Positions 1 to 9,740 of a stretch of 64,000 bases of DNA are shown here, piece after piece. Source of the DNA: Alphaproteobacteria bacterium (GTDB taxonomy: Bacteria; Pseudomonadota; Alphaproteobacteria; Rhodobacterales; Rhodobacteraceae). Location of the stretch: NCBI GenBank assembly GCA_030431825.1, contig JAUIIJ010000012.1, forward strand, positions 1 through 64,000, given 5' to 3'. The notes under the pieces are model-generated. The model searched no databases and had not been told where the DNA came from. It saw only the letters and a program-made list of their open reading frames with translations. Positions within the stretch are counted from its first letter, which is position 1. Every line of letters begins with the position of its first letter. The position numbers and the translations under genes are program-made.

Positions 1-1573
1 CGATCTGATCGATCGACTCTCGCGCCATCGTCCTACGGGTTTCTTCTCCGAAAAACAGGCTTTCCGAGTAGGCGCCGTTCGAGTTCAGGATTTCGTGATT
101 GCCCAGAAGGATATGAAAATACTCTACGCCCGTGGCGTCGTCCAGAAAATCGATACCGTCGAGATCAACGAGTTTTTTTGCCGGGATCAGTATTTCGTTA
201 CAATCATAGAGCCTTTGAGCAATTTTCGACCTGACCAGCATGCGATGCTGTTGTGATACGATCAGGTCCCGACAAGGGACATTGTCGCCGAGAGCGCCTT
301 TGCGGAAGCGGATCGGACGCAATGCCGGGTTGGCCGCGACCTGAATGGCATCGAATTTACTGGAGTTGATCCAGACGATCGGCTGAAGCCCATTATCCAG
401 GGTCTCGACCCGGTTGCCGACCGCGAGATCCTCGACGGCTGAAAATCCGTCTGCTGTCAGAATGGATGTACCGCGGGCAAAACACGTAACAGCGGTTTCA
501 TCCGTCGCGAGCCCGCCGGAAATCCCGGTCAGGGTCAGCGTAGGCCCACCCATGCTAACGCCGTTAAAACTGATCACGCCATCTGCGGCATCGTGGTTCA
601 GTGCCTGCAGCGGAGTGTGAAAATCCGTGCCATTGGCAAGATTGTAAGCCTCGAGGGTGGACGCGTTGAAAATACCCGACAGATCGACAAAGTCATTGTT
701 TGTCGCGTCGCCATCGCCTGTGGCGCCGCTGTTGCCGGTGCGGAAATCGGTAATCGTGTCACTTGACGCGCCATCCCAGACGAATGTGTCGTCACCATCG
801 CCACCGGTGAGCGTATCAGCCCCGGAGCCGCCGCTGATCGTGTCGTTGCCCGTTCCGCCGTCGATGACATCGTTTCCCGATCCACCGGAAATGACGTCGT
901 CGCCCCCGACGCCGAAAATGGTATCGTCGCCGGCACCACCGTCGATGGTGTCGTTCATCGCGCCGGTCGCGGTCGGATCGGTGACCGTCAACGCGACGTT
1001 GTCAAAGTTGATGTTGTTGGTGAGGCGCGCGCCCTCGGCTTTCATCTCGACGATGCGTATCTGAATCTGTCCAAACGGATCGGCCGGCGTATTGCCGTTA
1101 GGTACGAGGTCGAGCGTAAAGCTCTCTAGGACGTTCGTGGTCGGATCCGTCCTTCCGATAGCGCTGGAGACGACAGTGCCATCCACAACGAGCTCGACCC
1201 GGAATTGGTGTCCGCCGGCTTCTGTCCCGCCGGGAACGATCCCCCGCTCGGCCTGGCTGGTTGCCTCGAGCGTTACCGAATATTCGAAATCGGTGTTCCA
1301 GGACGGCCCACCCACGTCGGCCGACGCCGAATTTTCGAATCCGTTATCGTCCAGAAACAGGACCCGGTCACCTGCACCATTGTACGGTGGGTCGTAGGTT
1401 CCCCCGCTACCGCTGACCGTCCAGACACCCAATCCGGTCTGGAAGTCTCCCGGTGGAGGTGCGAAATCGGCGTCGCCGGTGATGACATCATTGCCGTCAC
1501 CACCATTTATCGTGTCGTCGGAATTGCTGCCGTTGATCGTGTCGTCGCCGCTGCTTCCTGTATAAGTGGCCAT
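1..1573 (-). CDS. RTX-repeat protein with C-terminal Hint domain (3' end outside window)
   Basis: The frame is open from the ATG at 1571-1573 to the window edge, giving 524 residues without a stop. Short RTX nonapeptides ([17 protein letters not shown]) lie near residues 6-30. A second RTX block ([20 protein letters not shown]) lies near 205-265. Between them is a jelly-roll-like segment. From Cys364 ([13 protein letters not shown]) a Hint domain begins, with [17 protein letters not shown] and [10 protein letters not shown]. This Hint type is common in secreted Rhodobacterales RTX proteins, where type I secretion and calcium binding are the usual inference. No N-terminal signal peptide is seen, which fits type I export. 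Whether the Hint domain cleaves itself cannot be judged without the missing C-terminus. Confidence 0.85.
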   Translation of the reverse strand, partial: MATYTGSSGDDTINGSNSDDTINGGDGNDVITGDADFAPPPGDFQTGLGVWTVSGSGGTYDPPYNGAGDRVLFLDDNGFENSASADVGGPSWNTDFEYSVTLEATSQAERGIVPGGTEAGGHQFRVELVVDGTVVSSAIGRTDPTTNVLESFTLDLVPNGNTPADPFGQIQIRIVEMKAEGARLTNNINFDNVALTVTDPTATGAMNDTIDGGAGDDTIFGVGGDDVISGGSGNDVIDGGTGNDTISGGSGADTLTGGDGDDTFVWDGASSDTITDFRTGNSGATGDGDATNNDFVDLSGIFNASTLEAYNLANGTDFHTPLQALNHDAADGVISFNGVSMGGPTLTLTGISGGLATDETAVTCFARGTSILTADGFSAVEDLAVGNRVETLDNGLQPIVWINSSKFDAIQVAANPALRPIRFRKGALGDNVPCRDLIVSQQHRMLVRSKIAQRLYDCNEILIPAKKLVDLDGIDFLDDATGVEYFHILLGNHEILNSNGAYSESLFFGEETRRTMARESIDQI

Positions 1574-2164
1574 ACCTACCCTGTTTTCATGCTCTTAATT
1601 TCCTCATTCGCCACGCATGGCTGGGTGCGCTGGCAAATGTCGCAGGCAATTTTCAGGCTACACTGCGTCTGACGCTCAAGGGATCTACTGTCTTCGTTGA
1701 GTTATTTATTTTCAAGCTGACCCTAAGGATAGCTTTACGAGGAAATACCTGTCCTAAAGTATAGTGTTGTAAAATAGCTTCTGCTTTGGCCTGATTTATT
1801 TTCAAGGCTTTTCCGATCTTCGGAATCCTTCGATAGCCCTGAAACATCTGCCATAACACAACACTTTGCAATGATTTATTTGTGAAAATCCCGGATGATC
1901 CAGGATTATCGCGAAGCGCTCTGAAGTTCAGAATTCCGCGAAAATTCCTGCTAAATGGTCGTCATTTTCCACAAATCATCATACTGCACTCTGTGCATTT
2001 GAATTTGAGAAAGGCCTGTCCGATCAGGAAACGGCCACTTTTCTCGCCTCTTTCCATTATCGATCAAGAGAACTGCAATTTCGCAAAATATCAGGAAATG
2101 AACAGGTGAAATTAATTCACCTTCATGAAAAACGGCGCGTAAAGACTGTTAAACGATATCTGTC
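1574..2164. other. AT-richer intergenic region with no convincing gene
   Basis: This 590-base stretch lies upstream of the RTX-Hint gene and downstream of the SdrD-type gene. It is clearly more AT-rich than its surroundings. The 13-mer ATTTATTTTCAAG occurs at 1704-1716 and again at 1794-1806 in the same orientation. The short open frames present have no recognisable protein features or ribosome site. It probably carries the promoter of the RTX-Hint gene, but I could not fix one. Confidence 0.5.
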
Positions 2165-2200
2165 AAAAAAAATGCGTTCGGCGAGAATATCGCCGAACGC
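2165..2200 (-). terminator. Rho-independent terminator of the SdrD-type gene
   Basis: On the minus strand, GCGTTCGGCGA and TCGCCGAACGC form an 11-bp perfect stem (arms 2174-2184 and 2190-2200) with a 5-base loop. Eight T residues follow (the A run at 2165-2172 on the plus strand). It begins 28 bases after the stop codon of the gene ending at 2229, so it is a textbook intrinsic terminator for that gene. Confidence 0.92.
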
Positions 2201-2228
2201 CTTGTCATTTCTGGTGAGCTGAAACCGC

Positions 2229-5200
2229 CTAGCAGAGGCAGTCGAACTGCTCGTAGTCCAACCCGATGATGAAGGGTTGCCAGTTCTCATCGGCGGCGTC
2301 GGGCTCGACAATCAGCCCGATCGTGTCACCGACACCTGCCTGGAAGCCTTCGCCATTGGCCGCGGCCTGGTCGAGGATGTACTGGGTGTCCTCAAGGCTG
2401 CCGAATTCCGGTTTCCCGGCAAAGATTTCGCTGGAGTTGAACTGATCGGTCAATTCCCAGATCGCGAACTGAACTTCCCAGCCATTGAAGCCGCCATCCA
2501 CCGCGTCGGCGTTGTCACCCTCAAAGTCCTGGGCGATGATCCAGTTGATCAGGTCCAGATTGTCCGCGGCGGCATTGCCGTTGAAATTGCTGGACTGACC
2601 AGGCTGGAACACCTCCGACGCCTGGGCAATCTGCGCCCCAAAGGTGTCGTTGATGTTGCCCACCTCTTGCGACGGCATGAAGACGTTAAGGTAATACGCC
2701 TGCTCGAAGACATTGCCATCGAAGCGCGCATCATTGGTCCCGAACATCTCCACGTCAAAGCCGTAATCGCCCAGCGGGTTCTGCTGCAGACCGGACAAGG
2801 CCTTGAAGTTGCCTGAGTCCGGCATCGTCTCCAACAGGCTCTCGACCGAATTCGCGGTGCCGCAGAACTTGACGTTGACGCTCGCGCTCGCGGTACCACC
2901 GTTCCCGTCAGAGATGGTGTAGTCAAAGCTCTCGCGGGCGAACTCGTCGATATCGAGCATTTCAAAGGCATCCTGGCCGTCAAAGACCAGTTCACCATCG
3001 GTAAGCGTGATATCGACGCCGTTGACCACAACGGTCTGGCCTTCACTGATCGCCTGACCGCCGACAGAGGTGATCGTCAGGCTGTCGCCGTCCGGATCGC
3101 TGTCATTGGCCAGAACGTTGACCGTAGCCGGTTCGTCGGCACAGGTGATCGTATCGTCGTCCTGCGCCTGGGGCGGCTTGTTGGTCTGCACCAGCCCGGC
3201 ATCCACGTTCCGCTGTTGCTCGCCTTCGCTCAGGCTGATGACACCGGTCGTACCGTCTGCGCCGGCATCGCTGTCGTTGTTGGCCTCTTCGGGACCAACT
3301 GCAGCCTGGGTCGTGAAGGCATAGCCGCTCGGAGCCACGAACTGCACCTGATAGTCGCCTTCGCTCAGGTCGTCGAACAGGTAATTGCCGTTGCTGTCGG
3401 TGATCATGGTCGCGACCACGATACCGCTCTGGATCAGGTTGACCGTGACGCCTGCCGCGCCGGTTTCGCCGTTATCCAGCACACCATTGCGGTTGTTGTC
3501 ATACCAGACCGTGTCACCAAGCGACGGCTTGTCGCGAACCTCGATACGCAGATTTTCACGCGCGGGTTTGCAATTGGGCAAGTCGGTTTCACGGATCAGC
3601 GTGACGTTGTAGATGTTGTCAAGACCCTCATCCTGCGGGTTCTCGTAATCGGGAGCTTCCCTGAAGTTGACCTGGCCATCCGCGCTGACGGTGAACAGAT
3701 CCGCGTCAGGGCCTTCAAGGCGGTAGGTCACATTGCCCGTTTCCTCGAAGTCTTGGCTGACGGTCGAGCGGATCACTTCGCGTCCCGAAGCGTCGGTCGA
3801 CGTCGACACCTGACCCGAGATTTCGGTAATGGCATAGCTTGACAGGCTCTGGAGTTCACCCGCTTCGACCACGGCATCGCCGTCATCGACCCAGACCATG
3901 AGACCATCCAGTTCATCGCCGGTGATCGTCCCGTCGCCATTGCTGTCGAAATTCGCGCGCAGCTTTTCATAGCCATCCGAATAGACGCCATTGTCGTCGC
4001 CGAACAGCCGGGCACCATTCATGTCAGTGGCTGCTTCGCCATCGCGGTTGTCGATCAGGATACCATCGCCAGATCCGTCGAACCATTCGATCCGCTCGGC
4101 CACACCATCGGCATCCATGTCGAAGTGAACCGTCTCACCGATCGTCAGACCCGTTTTGTCCTTCGAGGTCGTTTCGCCGGTTACGCCGATCTCACCATCG
4201 CGGTTCAGGTCGATCGCGACGGGGGTGGTCACCACCCGCTTGACCTGCTCGCAGGCTTCGTTCAGATCGTTGTTGTAAATGCTGTCGATCTCGATGCCGA
4301 ACGCATAGTTGGTCGATGCCGCCTCGGTGCCGACATAGAATGCGTCGGACTGGGTCTGACCCGCCCTGACCGTCACTTCGATTTCCTCAAAGCGCGGTGC
4401 GTCGATCTCATTGGCCTGATCGGTCAGATAGGCAAATCCGTCCGGCGCATAGCCCGCTCCGCCGACCGCGACCTTCGAAGGATCGACTGTCAGCCGCACG
4501 GTAAAGGTCAGATCATTATCGGCCGGCTCTTCAAGGAAGACAAAGAACGGTACTGCCGTTGTGGTCGAATTGTTCCACCGCGTGGTTTCGGCATCGTCAA
4601 AGCCATTGCGACCGATCCGCGCGCAGACCTCTTCGCCGACCATGAAATAGACGTCTTCACTGACAAGCTGGCATACGGTGTCGAAATCGTAAACGAAGCC
4701 GTTGTTCTCGGTGACCGTGATGGTGGTGTCGATCTCGGCACCGATCAGCCCGGAATTCAGGTTGCCTGTTTCGATGCCGGCCTCGACGGAAACCGCGCCG
4801 CTTATCGCCATATCGGAGCCGTCGGGCGCCTGGCTGACCGGATTCTGAACGGACAGGTCCAGACCACCATTGGCGCGGCCATTGCTGTCGACAAAACCGA
4901 CCCGGTACTCGCCGGCATCAAGACCGGTGAAGGAATAGTCGCCATTTGCATCGGTCAGCGTGGTGACGGGATTGCCATCTTCGTCCAGAACATAGCTCTG
5001 GTCGCTGTTCAGCAGATAGACGGTCTGACCGCCCAGACCCTGCTCGCCGGCGTCGTGCTGACCATCCTGGTCGCCATCAAAGTAAACCGTACCCGAAAGC
5101 TCACCCGTCTCGAGAACCATCTCGACCTCACGGATCGAAACGTTGTCCAGCGTTGCCCCGGTGCCTTCGTCGGTCAGCGGTGTGTAATAACCGTCTTCGA

Positions 5201-5717
5201 GGAAGGTAATGATATGCTCACCCGCATCCAGTTCCAGATCGAAGGTGCGGGTCTGGAAGCCGCGGTCGAAATTGGCGTCAACGCCCGAGCCGACCATCTG
5301 CACAAGTTCGCCATCGATGATTACCAACATCGAGTTGCTGGCGGAATCAAACCACCAGGGCTCTTTCTGGATGTCCCTGGCGCGGACGCCATAGTCGAAA
5401 GAGACCTGATAGGTGCCGGCCTCGCTCACGGTGAAGGTCTGCTTGATGCCGTTGCGCTGGCCACCGAAGGCGTCGAGTTCGACAATGGAGTTACCGACCG
5501 TATTACCGGTGTTGTAATCGCCCGTTTGAACCTCGATGTATCTGCCTTCGCCCGCCGCCGTCCAGCCTTCGAGCCCGGTATAAAAGAAAACGCGGTTTGT
5601 GCCGGCGTTCGCATGGTTTTCGAATCCGCCGTTGACAATCAGTTCATCCCCAAGCTGACGCACCAGCAGATCGGGATCGGCATCTGCGATAACGCTCGAC
5701 GTGGTAGCTTCCGTCAC
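2229..5717 (-). CDS. Large SdrD/Cna-B-type cell-surface protein, downstream frame
   Basis: The frame encodes 1162 residues. In order: a carbohydrate-binding-like jelly roll (about 20-200, starting LIVNGGFENH), an SdrD_B-like beta-sandwich (about 203-325), and a Cys-containing segment (340-490). Then come calcium-site-like stretches (DLNRDGEIG 503-511, DSNGDGTITGDELDG 591-605), a cadherin-like part (645-730), a second SdrD_B-like domain (732-842), a cadherin/VCBS-like domain with NDSDPDGDSL (871-880), and a unique C-terminal domain (955-1162). The architecture indicates a secreted or surface adhesive protein. The start is GTG at 5715-5717, overlapping the TGA of the upstream frame, and no ribosome site of its own is evident. 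It may therefore be the continuation of the 146-residue product rather than a separate gene. A strong terminator follows. Confidence 0.8.
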   Translation of the reverse strand: MTEATTSSVIADADPDLLVRQLGDELIVNGGFENHANAGTNRVFFYTGLEGWTAAGEGRYIEVQTGDYNTGNTVGNSIVELDAFGGQRNGIKQTFTVSEAGTYQVSFDYGVRARDIQKEPWWFDSASNSMLVIIDGELVQMVGSGVDANFDRGFQTRTFDLELDAGEHIITFLEDGYYTPLTDEGTGATLDNVSIREVEMVLETGELSGTVYFDGDQDGQHDAGEQGLGGQTVYLLNSDQSYVLDEDGNPVTTLTDANGDYSFTGLDAGEYRVGFVDSNGRANGGLDLSVQNPVSQAPDGSDMAISGAVSVEAGIETGNLNSGLIGAEIDTTITVTENNGFVYDFDTVCQLVSEDVYFMVGEEVCARIGRNGFDDAETTRWNNSTTTAVPFFVFLEEPADNDLTFTVRLTVDPSKVAVGGAGYAPDGFAYLTDQANEIDAPRFEEIEVTVRAGQTQSDAFYVGTEAASTNYAFGIEIDSIYNNDLNEACEQVKRVVTTPVAIDLNRDGEIGVTGETTSKDKTGLTIGETVHFDMDADGVAERIEWFDGSGDGILIDNRDGEAATDMNGARLFGDDNGVYSDGYEKLRANFDSNGDGTITGDELDGLMVWVDDGDAVVEAGELQSLSSYAITEISGQVSTSTDASGREVIRSTVSQDFEETGNVTYRLEGPDADLFTVSADGQVNFREAPDYENPQDEGLDNIYNVTLIRETDLPNCKPARENLRIEVRDKPSLGDTVWYDNNRNGVLDNGETGAAGVTVNLIQSGIVVATMITDSNGNYLFDDLSEGDYQVQFVAPSGYAFTTQAAVGPEEANNDSDAGADGTTGVISLSEGEQQRNVDAGLVQTNKPPQAQDDDTITCADEPATVNVLANDSDPDGDSLTITSVGGQAISEGQTVVVNGVDITLTDGELVFDGQDAFEMLDIDEFARESFDYTISDGNGGTASASVNVKFCGTANSVESLLETMPDSGNFKALSGLQQNPLGDYGFDVEMFGTNDARFDGNVFEQAYYLNVFMPSQEVGNINDTFGAQIAQASEVFQPGQSSNFNGNAAADNLDLINWIIAQDFEGDNADAVDGGFNGWEVQFAIWELTDQFNSSEIFAGKPEFGSLEDTQYILDQAAANGEGFQAGVGDTIGLIVEPDAADENWQPFIIGLDYEQFDCLC

Positions 5718-6154
5718 GTCGGTCGGTTCGGAACCGTTGTCACGTTTCCGTTTCCGGTCCCGGCGTCATAGGTCACGGCGACGTCAGCGGCGGCATAAAG
5801 CTGGCCCGCCTGCAGGCTCACGGTCTCGATCTGGATTGCGGCATCCCCGGCGGCGCCGCCCGGGTACTGACCGGAAACCGAATAACCATCATCCAGCGTC
5901 AGCGCGACAACATAATCGCCTGCGGGAACGTCAAAAACATATTTTCCGTCTGCATCCGTCGCGGTCTCGGCCACGACATTCCCCGAAAGGTCCAGCAATT
6001 GTACGACCTGGCCAGAGAGATCAACTTGCTGATCATCACCATTGCCAGCGTCTGCACTACCCGATGTCAGGTATCCGTAGATCGTGCCGAGAATGTCGGA
6101 GTCCAAACCCCCGGACAAATTATCTGACGTGATCTCTGAAGTCTGGAATGTCAT
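5714..6154 (-). CDS. SdrD_B-like N-terminal module, probably 5' part of the following surface-protein gene
   Basis: The product has 146 residues starting at ATG 6152-6154, with GGAG about ten bases upstream. Residues 20-135 form one SdrD_B/Cna-B-like sandwich: GTIYGYL, then DLSGQVVQLLDLSGN, DADGKYVFDVPAGDYVVAL, ending in GNGNVTTVPNRPT. It lacks a classical signal peptide. The stop codon lies inside the GTG start region of the 1162-residue frame, and the residues just before it (VPNRPT) read naturally into the VTEATTSS of the next frame. I read this as one gene broken by a one-base or four-base length change at a CCGACCGACG tract, or less likely as two translationally coupled genes. Confidence 0.65.
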   Translation of the reverse strand: MTFQTSEITSDNLSGGLDSDILGTIYGYLTSGSADAGNGDDQQVDLSGQVVQLLDLSGNVVAETATDADGKYVFDVPAGDYVVALTLDDGYSVSGQYPGGAAGDAAIQIETVSLQAGQLYAAADVAVTYDAGTGNGNVTTVPNRPT

Positions 6155-6790
6155 TCGTATTCTCCACTAAAATTTACTGTATAAGGGCCACTCAGGAACT
6201 AAGCGGAAGTGCGGTTGCGCCGGCAAGATAGCAGCGATCTCTGGGCAAGAAAAGACAATTATTTCATAGCGATAGCACGTAATGCCTAGGTTGAGTAAAG
6301 CTCAAAAATAAGGAGGGGTTGCGTCAATTTTATGAATTTTTGCGAAATTTATATGACGCCCACAACCCATTGGCGAACGCCTCCCAGGTCGACCCTGATG
6401 CAGTCAGTCGCGCCCCGCGATCAACGACCTGATCTCTCTGAAAAAATCCAGCGGGTCACGGCGCGCGTGGCGCGAGCACACTTGCGTTCGAAAAGTTGTC
6501 ATTTCTGATAACGCCCATGCCACGCCGCACGATGACCAGCGCTAACAAGTGCGAAGTGTTGAATTTCCGAACACACCCCGACACGGTCTGACCGTCATTC
6601 TGCCCCACAAATGTCGTGATCGACCGCCGGAGCAGACGGAATTTCTGCAGACCGTCAAACGACCTTACCCTTGCTTGACGTTGCAGCCCGGACGCTTAAC
6701 CTTGCGCCGATTCGGATAGCCAGCCGCCATATTTCATGCGGAGGTCCAGCCAGCCCGTCACCATCGCCAGGAGCTGACAGGAACAACCTC
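6155..6790. other. 636-base intergenic region between divergent genes
   Basis: It separates the start of the SdrD-type locus (minus) from the siderophore-interacting protein (plus). The part nearest the SdrD gene (about 6155-6360) is AT-rich and the remainder is GC-rich. The open frame of the reductase extends upstream into this region, but that stretch does not look like coding sequence. No tRNA, riboswitch or clear iron-box palindrome was found. Promoters of both flanking genes should lie here. Confidence 0.5.
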
Positions 6791-7846
6791 ATGACCATCG
6801 CACCCGAATTTCCACACACCGCCGAAACCCGTCTGCCCGGCATTCAATACACCACGCTCGACGAGGTGTTGCGACAGCGGATAAGCGACAGCCCTGCAAT
6901 CGGGAGGATCGAGAGCGCCGAAGCCGGTCTCCTTCTGCACACCCGGAGCGGGGTCGCACATCTTTCCGAGAGCCCGGATGGGGTGCAGATCACACTGTGC
7001 GCCGATCGTCCGGACCGGCTGCAATTGCTGCGGGACGGGCTGATCGGTGTCCTTTCGGATGCCATGCCCGGGATTGCCGACTCGCTGCGTTGGGACGACC
7101 TGAGCGGTGCCGGCCTCCTGCCGCCAAATCTGCATTTCGCAACCGTCCAATCGGTGAGCCCGCTGGGCAAAGCCTTTCTGCGTGTGCGGATCAAGGCCGA
7201 TGACCTGAGCAGCTTTCAGGATGATGCGATCCATTTCCGGCTCGTCCTGCCGCCGGCGGGATTGCGCGATGTCGAGTGGCCGCACGTCAAGGAAAATGGC
7301 GCCACGGCCTGGCCGCAGGGTGACAAGGCATTGCATCGCCCGGTCTACACCACACGCTGGATCGATCATGACGCCGGTCTGATGGATTTCGATGTCTTCC
7401 TGCATGACGGAGGGCGCGTGACCGAATGGGCCGGTTCCGTCCGAACCGGCGATACCGTCGCCTTCATGGGCCCCGGCGGAGGCGGCATTCCGCAAACCGA
7501 CCGGCTCCTCGCCTTCGCGGATGAAACCGCGTTTCCGGCTATCGCCCGTATCGCGGAAACGCTGCCCGTCAGCGCCTCGGGAAAGATCCTGATGATGGGT
7601 GCGGGCGCCGAGGCATGCGGATATCCGATTTCGGCGCCTGAGGGTGTCGAACTCAACTGGATAGACCCTGTGGCTGAGGCAGAGTTGGCGGAAATGGCGC
7701 TGTCCGCCCATGCCGACAAGGCCGATCACTATCTCTGGTTTGCCGCCGAGAAATCCGCGTCACAACAGGTCCGCAAGGGCTACAAGCAACACGGCGGCGA
7801 TCCGCAAAACGCGTATATCGCCGGGTATTGGACACGCGGCCAGTAA
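6791..7846 (+). CDS. Siderophore-interacting protein (SIP family) with N-terminal DUF2218
   Basis: The product has 351 residues and belongs to the flavin-dependent ferric-siderophore reductases that release iron in the cytoplasm. Residues about 25-105 match a DUF2218-type module (AGLLLHTRSGVAHLSES). The FAD-binding half follows (FLRVRIKADDLSSFQDDAIHF and LVLPPAGLRDVEWPHVKENG). The SIP/NAD half comes last (LLAFADETAFPAIARI, YLWFAAEKSASQQVRK, YIAGYWTRGQ). DUF2218-SIP fusions are common in this order. I chose ATG 6791, with AGGA about ten bases upstream, over an upstream in-frame start because family homology begins there. No siderophore transporter gene is adjacent. Confidence 0.88.
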   Translation: MTIAPEFPHTAETRLPGIQYTTLDEVLRQRISDSPAIGRIESAEAGLLLHTRSGVAHLSESPDGVQITLCADRPDRLQLLRDGLIGVLSDAMPGIADSLRWDDLSGAGLLPPNLHFATVQSVSPLGKAFLRVRIKADDLSSFQDDAIHFRLVLPPAGLRDVEWPHVKENGATAWPQGDKALHRPVYTTRWIDHDAGLMDFDVFLHDGGRVTEWAGSVRTGDTVAFMGPGGGGIPQTDRLLAFADETAFPAIARIAETLPVSASGKILMMGAGAEACGYPISAPEGVELNWIDPVAEAELAEMALSAHADKADHYLWFAAEKSASQQVRKGYKQHGGDPQNAYIAGYWTRGQ

Positions 7847-7907
7847 GCGGACACACCTTCGCCTTTGGTCATACGGCGCCTTAGGCCGGTGGATCGCAGA
7901 TCGGCAA

Positions 7908-7929
7908 CGGGCCAAGTTGCTTTGGCCCG
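7908..7929. terminator. Hairpin between convergent genes
   Basis: CGGGCCAA (7908-7915) and TTGGCCCG (7922-7929) form an 8-bp perfect stem around a six-base loop. It lies in the 110-base gap where the siderophore-interacting gene and the Hint gene converge. There is no long T run, so its strength as a terminator is uncertain. Confidence 0.5.
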
Positions 7930-7956
7930 CCCCGGCCTCCGGCGCTGATACCCGGA

Positions 7957-9063
7957 TCACGCCCTCACGGACTGCTCTTGACGCGATTTTCCAATCCGCG
8001 AAAGCAGTGGTTGCCTGTGGTTTTTGACATGACGGCGCAGCAATGTCTGCTGCCGTTTTCCCCGGACCACCGGCCGGGCGAAAGGGGCGTCACGAAAAAC
8101 AACCTGCTCCTCAGATTGAAACGCGAGGTCCGGGAAAATGGCGCATATCTCGTCCAGGGCTTCACGACCCAGCATGTTCCTGGCCTCGGCACCCAGATAA
8201 AGACTTTCGGCCAACGCACCCTCTGCGTCCACAACCTCGTGACGATCGCAGAGAAAGTGGACATAGGTGACTTCGGATACATCTGTGTCGATGCATATGC
8301 CAGGGTAATTCACAAGCTTCTTCGCCGCGACAAGAACTTCTTCACAGTCGAACATGCGGCGCACAATTCTGGAACGAAGCAACAGCCTGTGTTGAGGCGA
8401 AACCAGCAGGTCCTGTTCCGGCAACCCGTTCCCCAAGGCGCCCTTCGAAATCCGGACGGGATAAAGCTTCGGATTTCTCTCAAGTTCCTGCTTCACAAAG
8501 GTTCGCGAACCAATCCACCTGATCGGTTGTTCTCCGTGATCAAGGGTCAGAACCAGATCGCCAACACCAAGGGTTTCAACCGGTCGTCTCCCGCCGGGCG
8601 TGGCGATCAGGGTGCCCGCGGCAAAGCAGACAAAATCAGCGTAGGGTGTATTACCGACCGTAGTGAACGACAAGAAGTTAACCGTTGAGCCGGGCGGAAC
8701 CGGAAACTGGAAAACGGTATAGCGTGTTGTTCCGACGACCAGTTGATTCGCTTCACCCGTCAAAATCTGTCCATCCGGCGTCGTCACTTGCACATCATAG
8801 GTTGCGCGCGAAAATACATTCGTATTGACAGGGTAACCGTCAAATTCTTCCGCAAGCCATTCCTGAGAACCATCCAGGGTCTGGCCATTCGTGGCATTGA
8901 CATTGTCTTCCAGAACAGTGTCGTCGTCTTCAATCGAAATCGACAGCGATGTCGCCGTGGGACTCAGCGTGTAAATGCCGAGTTCGAGGTTCGTCTTCGG
9001 GTCTCCGTTTGCGTCAGCGAAGTCGCTTCCCGCGTAGATGTATCTGAATTGGTAGATGGGCAT
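7957..9063 (-). CDS. Hint-domain protein
   Basis: The product has 368 residues from ATG 9061-9063. A GTG 27 bases upstream would add nine residues but has no better ribosome site. Residues 1-135 are a beta-rich N-terminal part beginning MPIYQFRYIYAGSDF. The Hint domain begins at Cys146 (CFAAGTLIATPGGRRPVE) and contains DHGEQPIRWIGSRT, RISKGALGNGLPEQDL, SPQHRLLLRS and VHFLCDRHEVV. It is a paralogue of the protein at the left edge, with the same QPIxW, KGALG and SxQHR signatures, but has no RTX repeats. The basic tail after about residue 320 is specific to this copy. Role unknown; secretion is inferred from the family only. Confidence 0.82.
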   Translation of the reverse strand: MPIYQFRYIYAGSDFADANGDPKTNLELGIYTLSPTATSLSISIEDDDTVLEDNVNATNGQTLDGSQEWLAEEFDGYPVNTNVFSRATYDVQVTTPDGQILTGEANQLVVGTTRYTVFQFPVPPGSTVNFLSFTTVGNTPYADFVCFAAGTLIATPGGRRPVETLGVGDLVLTLDHGEQPIRWIGSRTFVKQELERNPKLYPVRISKGALGNGLPEQDLLVSPQHRLLLRSRIVRRMFDCEEVLVAAKKLVNYPGICIDTDVSEVTYVHFLCDRHEVVDAEGALAESLYLGAEARNMLGREALDEICAIFPDLAFQSEEQVVFRDAPFARPVVRGKRQQTLLRRHVKNHRQPLLSRIGKSRQEQSVRA

Positions 9064-9740
9064 TGGACAGCTCGCACTCCACTCTCGCACGATTCATATA
9101 ACAGCGAGACAGCGAATTTAGTAGACTGGAAAATATAAGAAAAAAACGGTGGTTATTTTCAAAAGCAGATCAGTTTTCAGAGCATCTTCAAAAAATGATG
9201 TGGTGTTTGTCGCAACCGTCATGGCGTCGAATACGGACAAGAGACCCTGAACATTCAAGGATATCGCGCCCCGCGATAACCATTAAAAGGCACGCCGGCA
9301 CTTTCCTGATCGGCAATTCCCAGAACAGTTCCTGCATCTACCGACATGGTGAGAAACACGCCACTCCATACGATCCGGGCGCATTGCACAAGACCTGCGG
9401 TATCGCGGGAGAAAACGGAGCTGCTGACCGCAGCATCTGACCGGCCATCCTTTACTGCGATTGCAGGATATCCGGTACACAGGATTTTCTTGGCGCAGGC
9501 ACCCGTGTTGCGCCACCCGCCCCGCGCAGCCGCCCGCATCCAAGGCGTTTCAACGACATCGTTCTTGAGCAAAACGCGACCATCTGAAACGCCGGAGGGT
9601 GCCCTGGGGCAGACAATCAGGGCAATTTTCCTGCGATCTTTCTTGAACAGCCACGGTACAAGCCCTGCCCTCCACGGTCGAGCAACCGGCTACCGATGCT
9701 GCCCGCGCATCCAAACCGTGCGTTTGGACGCTGGCAACGC
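9064..9740. other. 677-base region with no recognisable gene
   Basis: Open frames exist on both strands (for example 9255-9572 minus and 9346-9765 plus). None has a convincing ribosome site, conserved motif or domain, and they contradict each other. The left 120 bases are AT-rich and should hold the promoter of the Hint gene. The remainder could be the remains of a decayed gene, but I cannot name one. Confidence 0.4.

Noticed and set aside
1653-1871. 72-codon frame in the AT-rich gap
   Set aside because: No convincing start, no domain, and no operon context.
4125-5771. 548-codon open frame antisense to the SdrD-type gene
   Set aside because: It lacks domains and a ribosome site and mirrors the high-GC codon pattern of the opposite strand.
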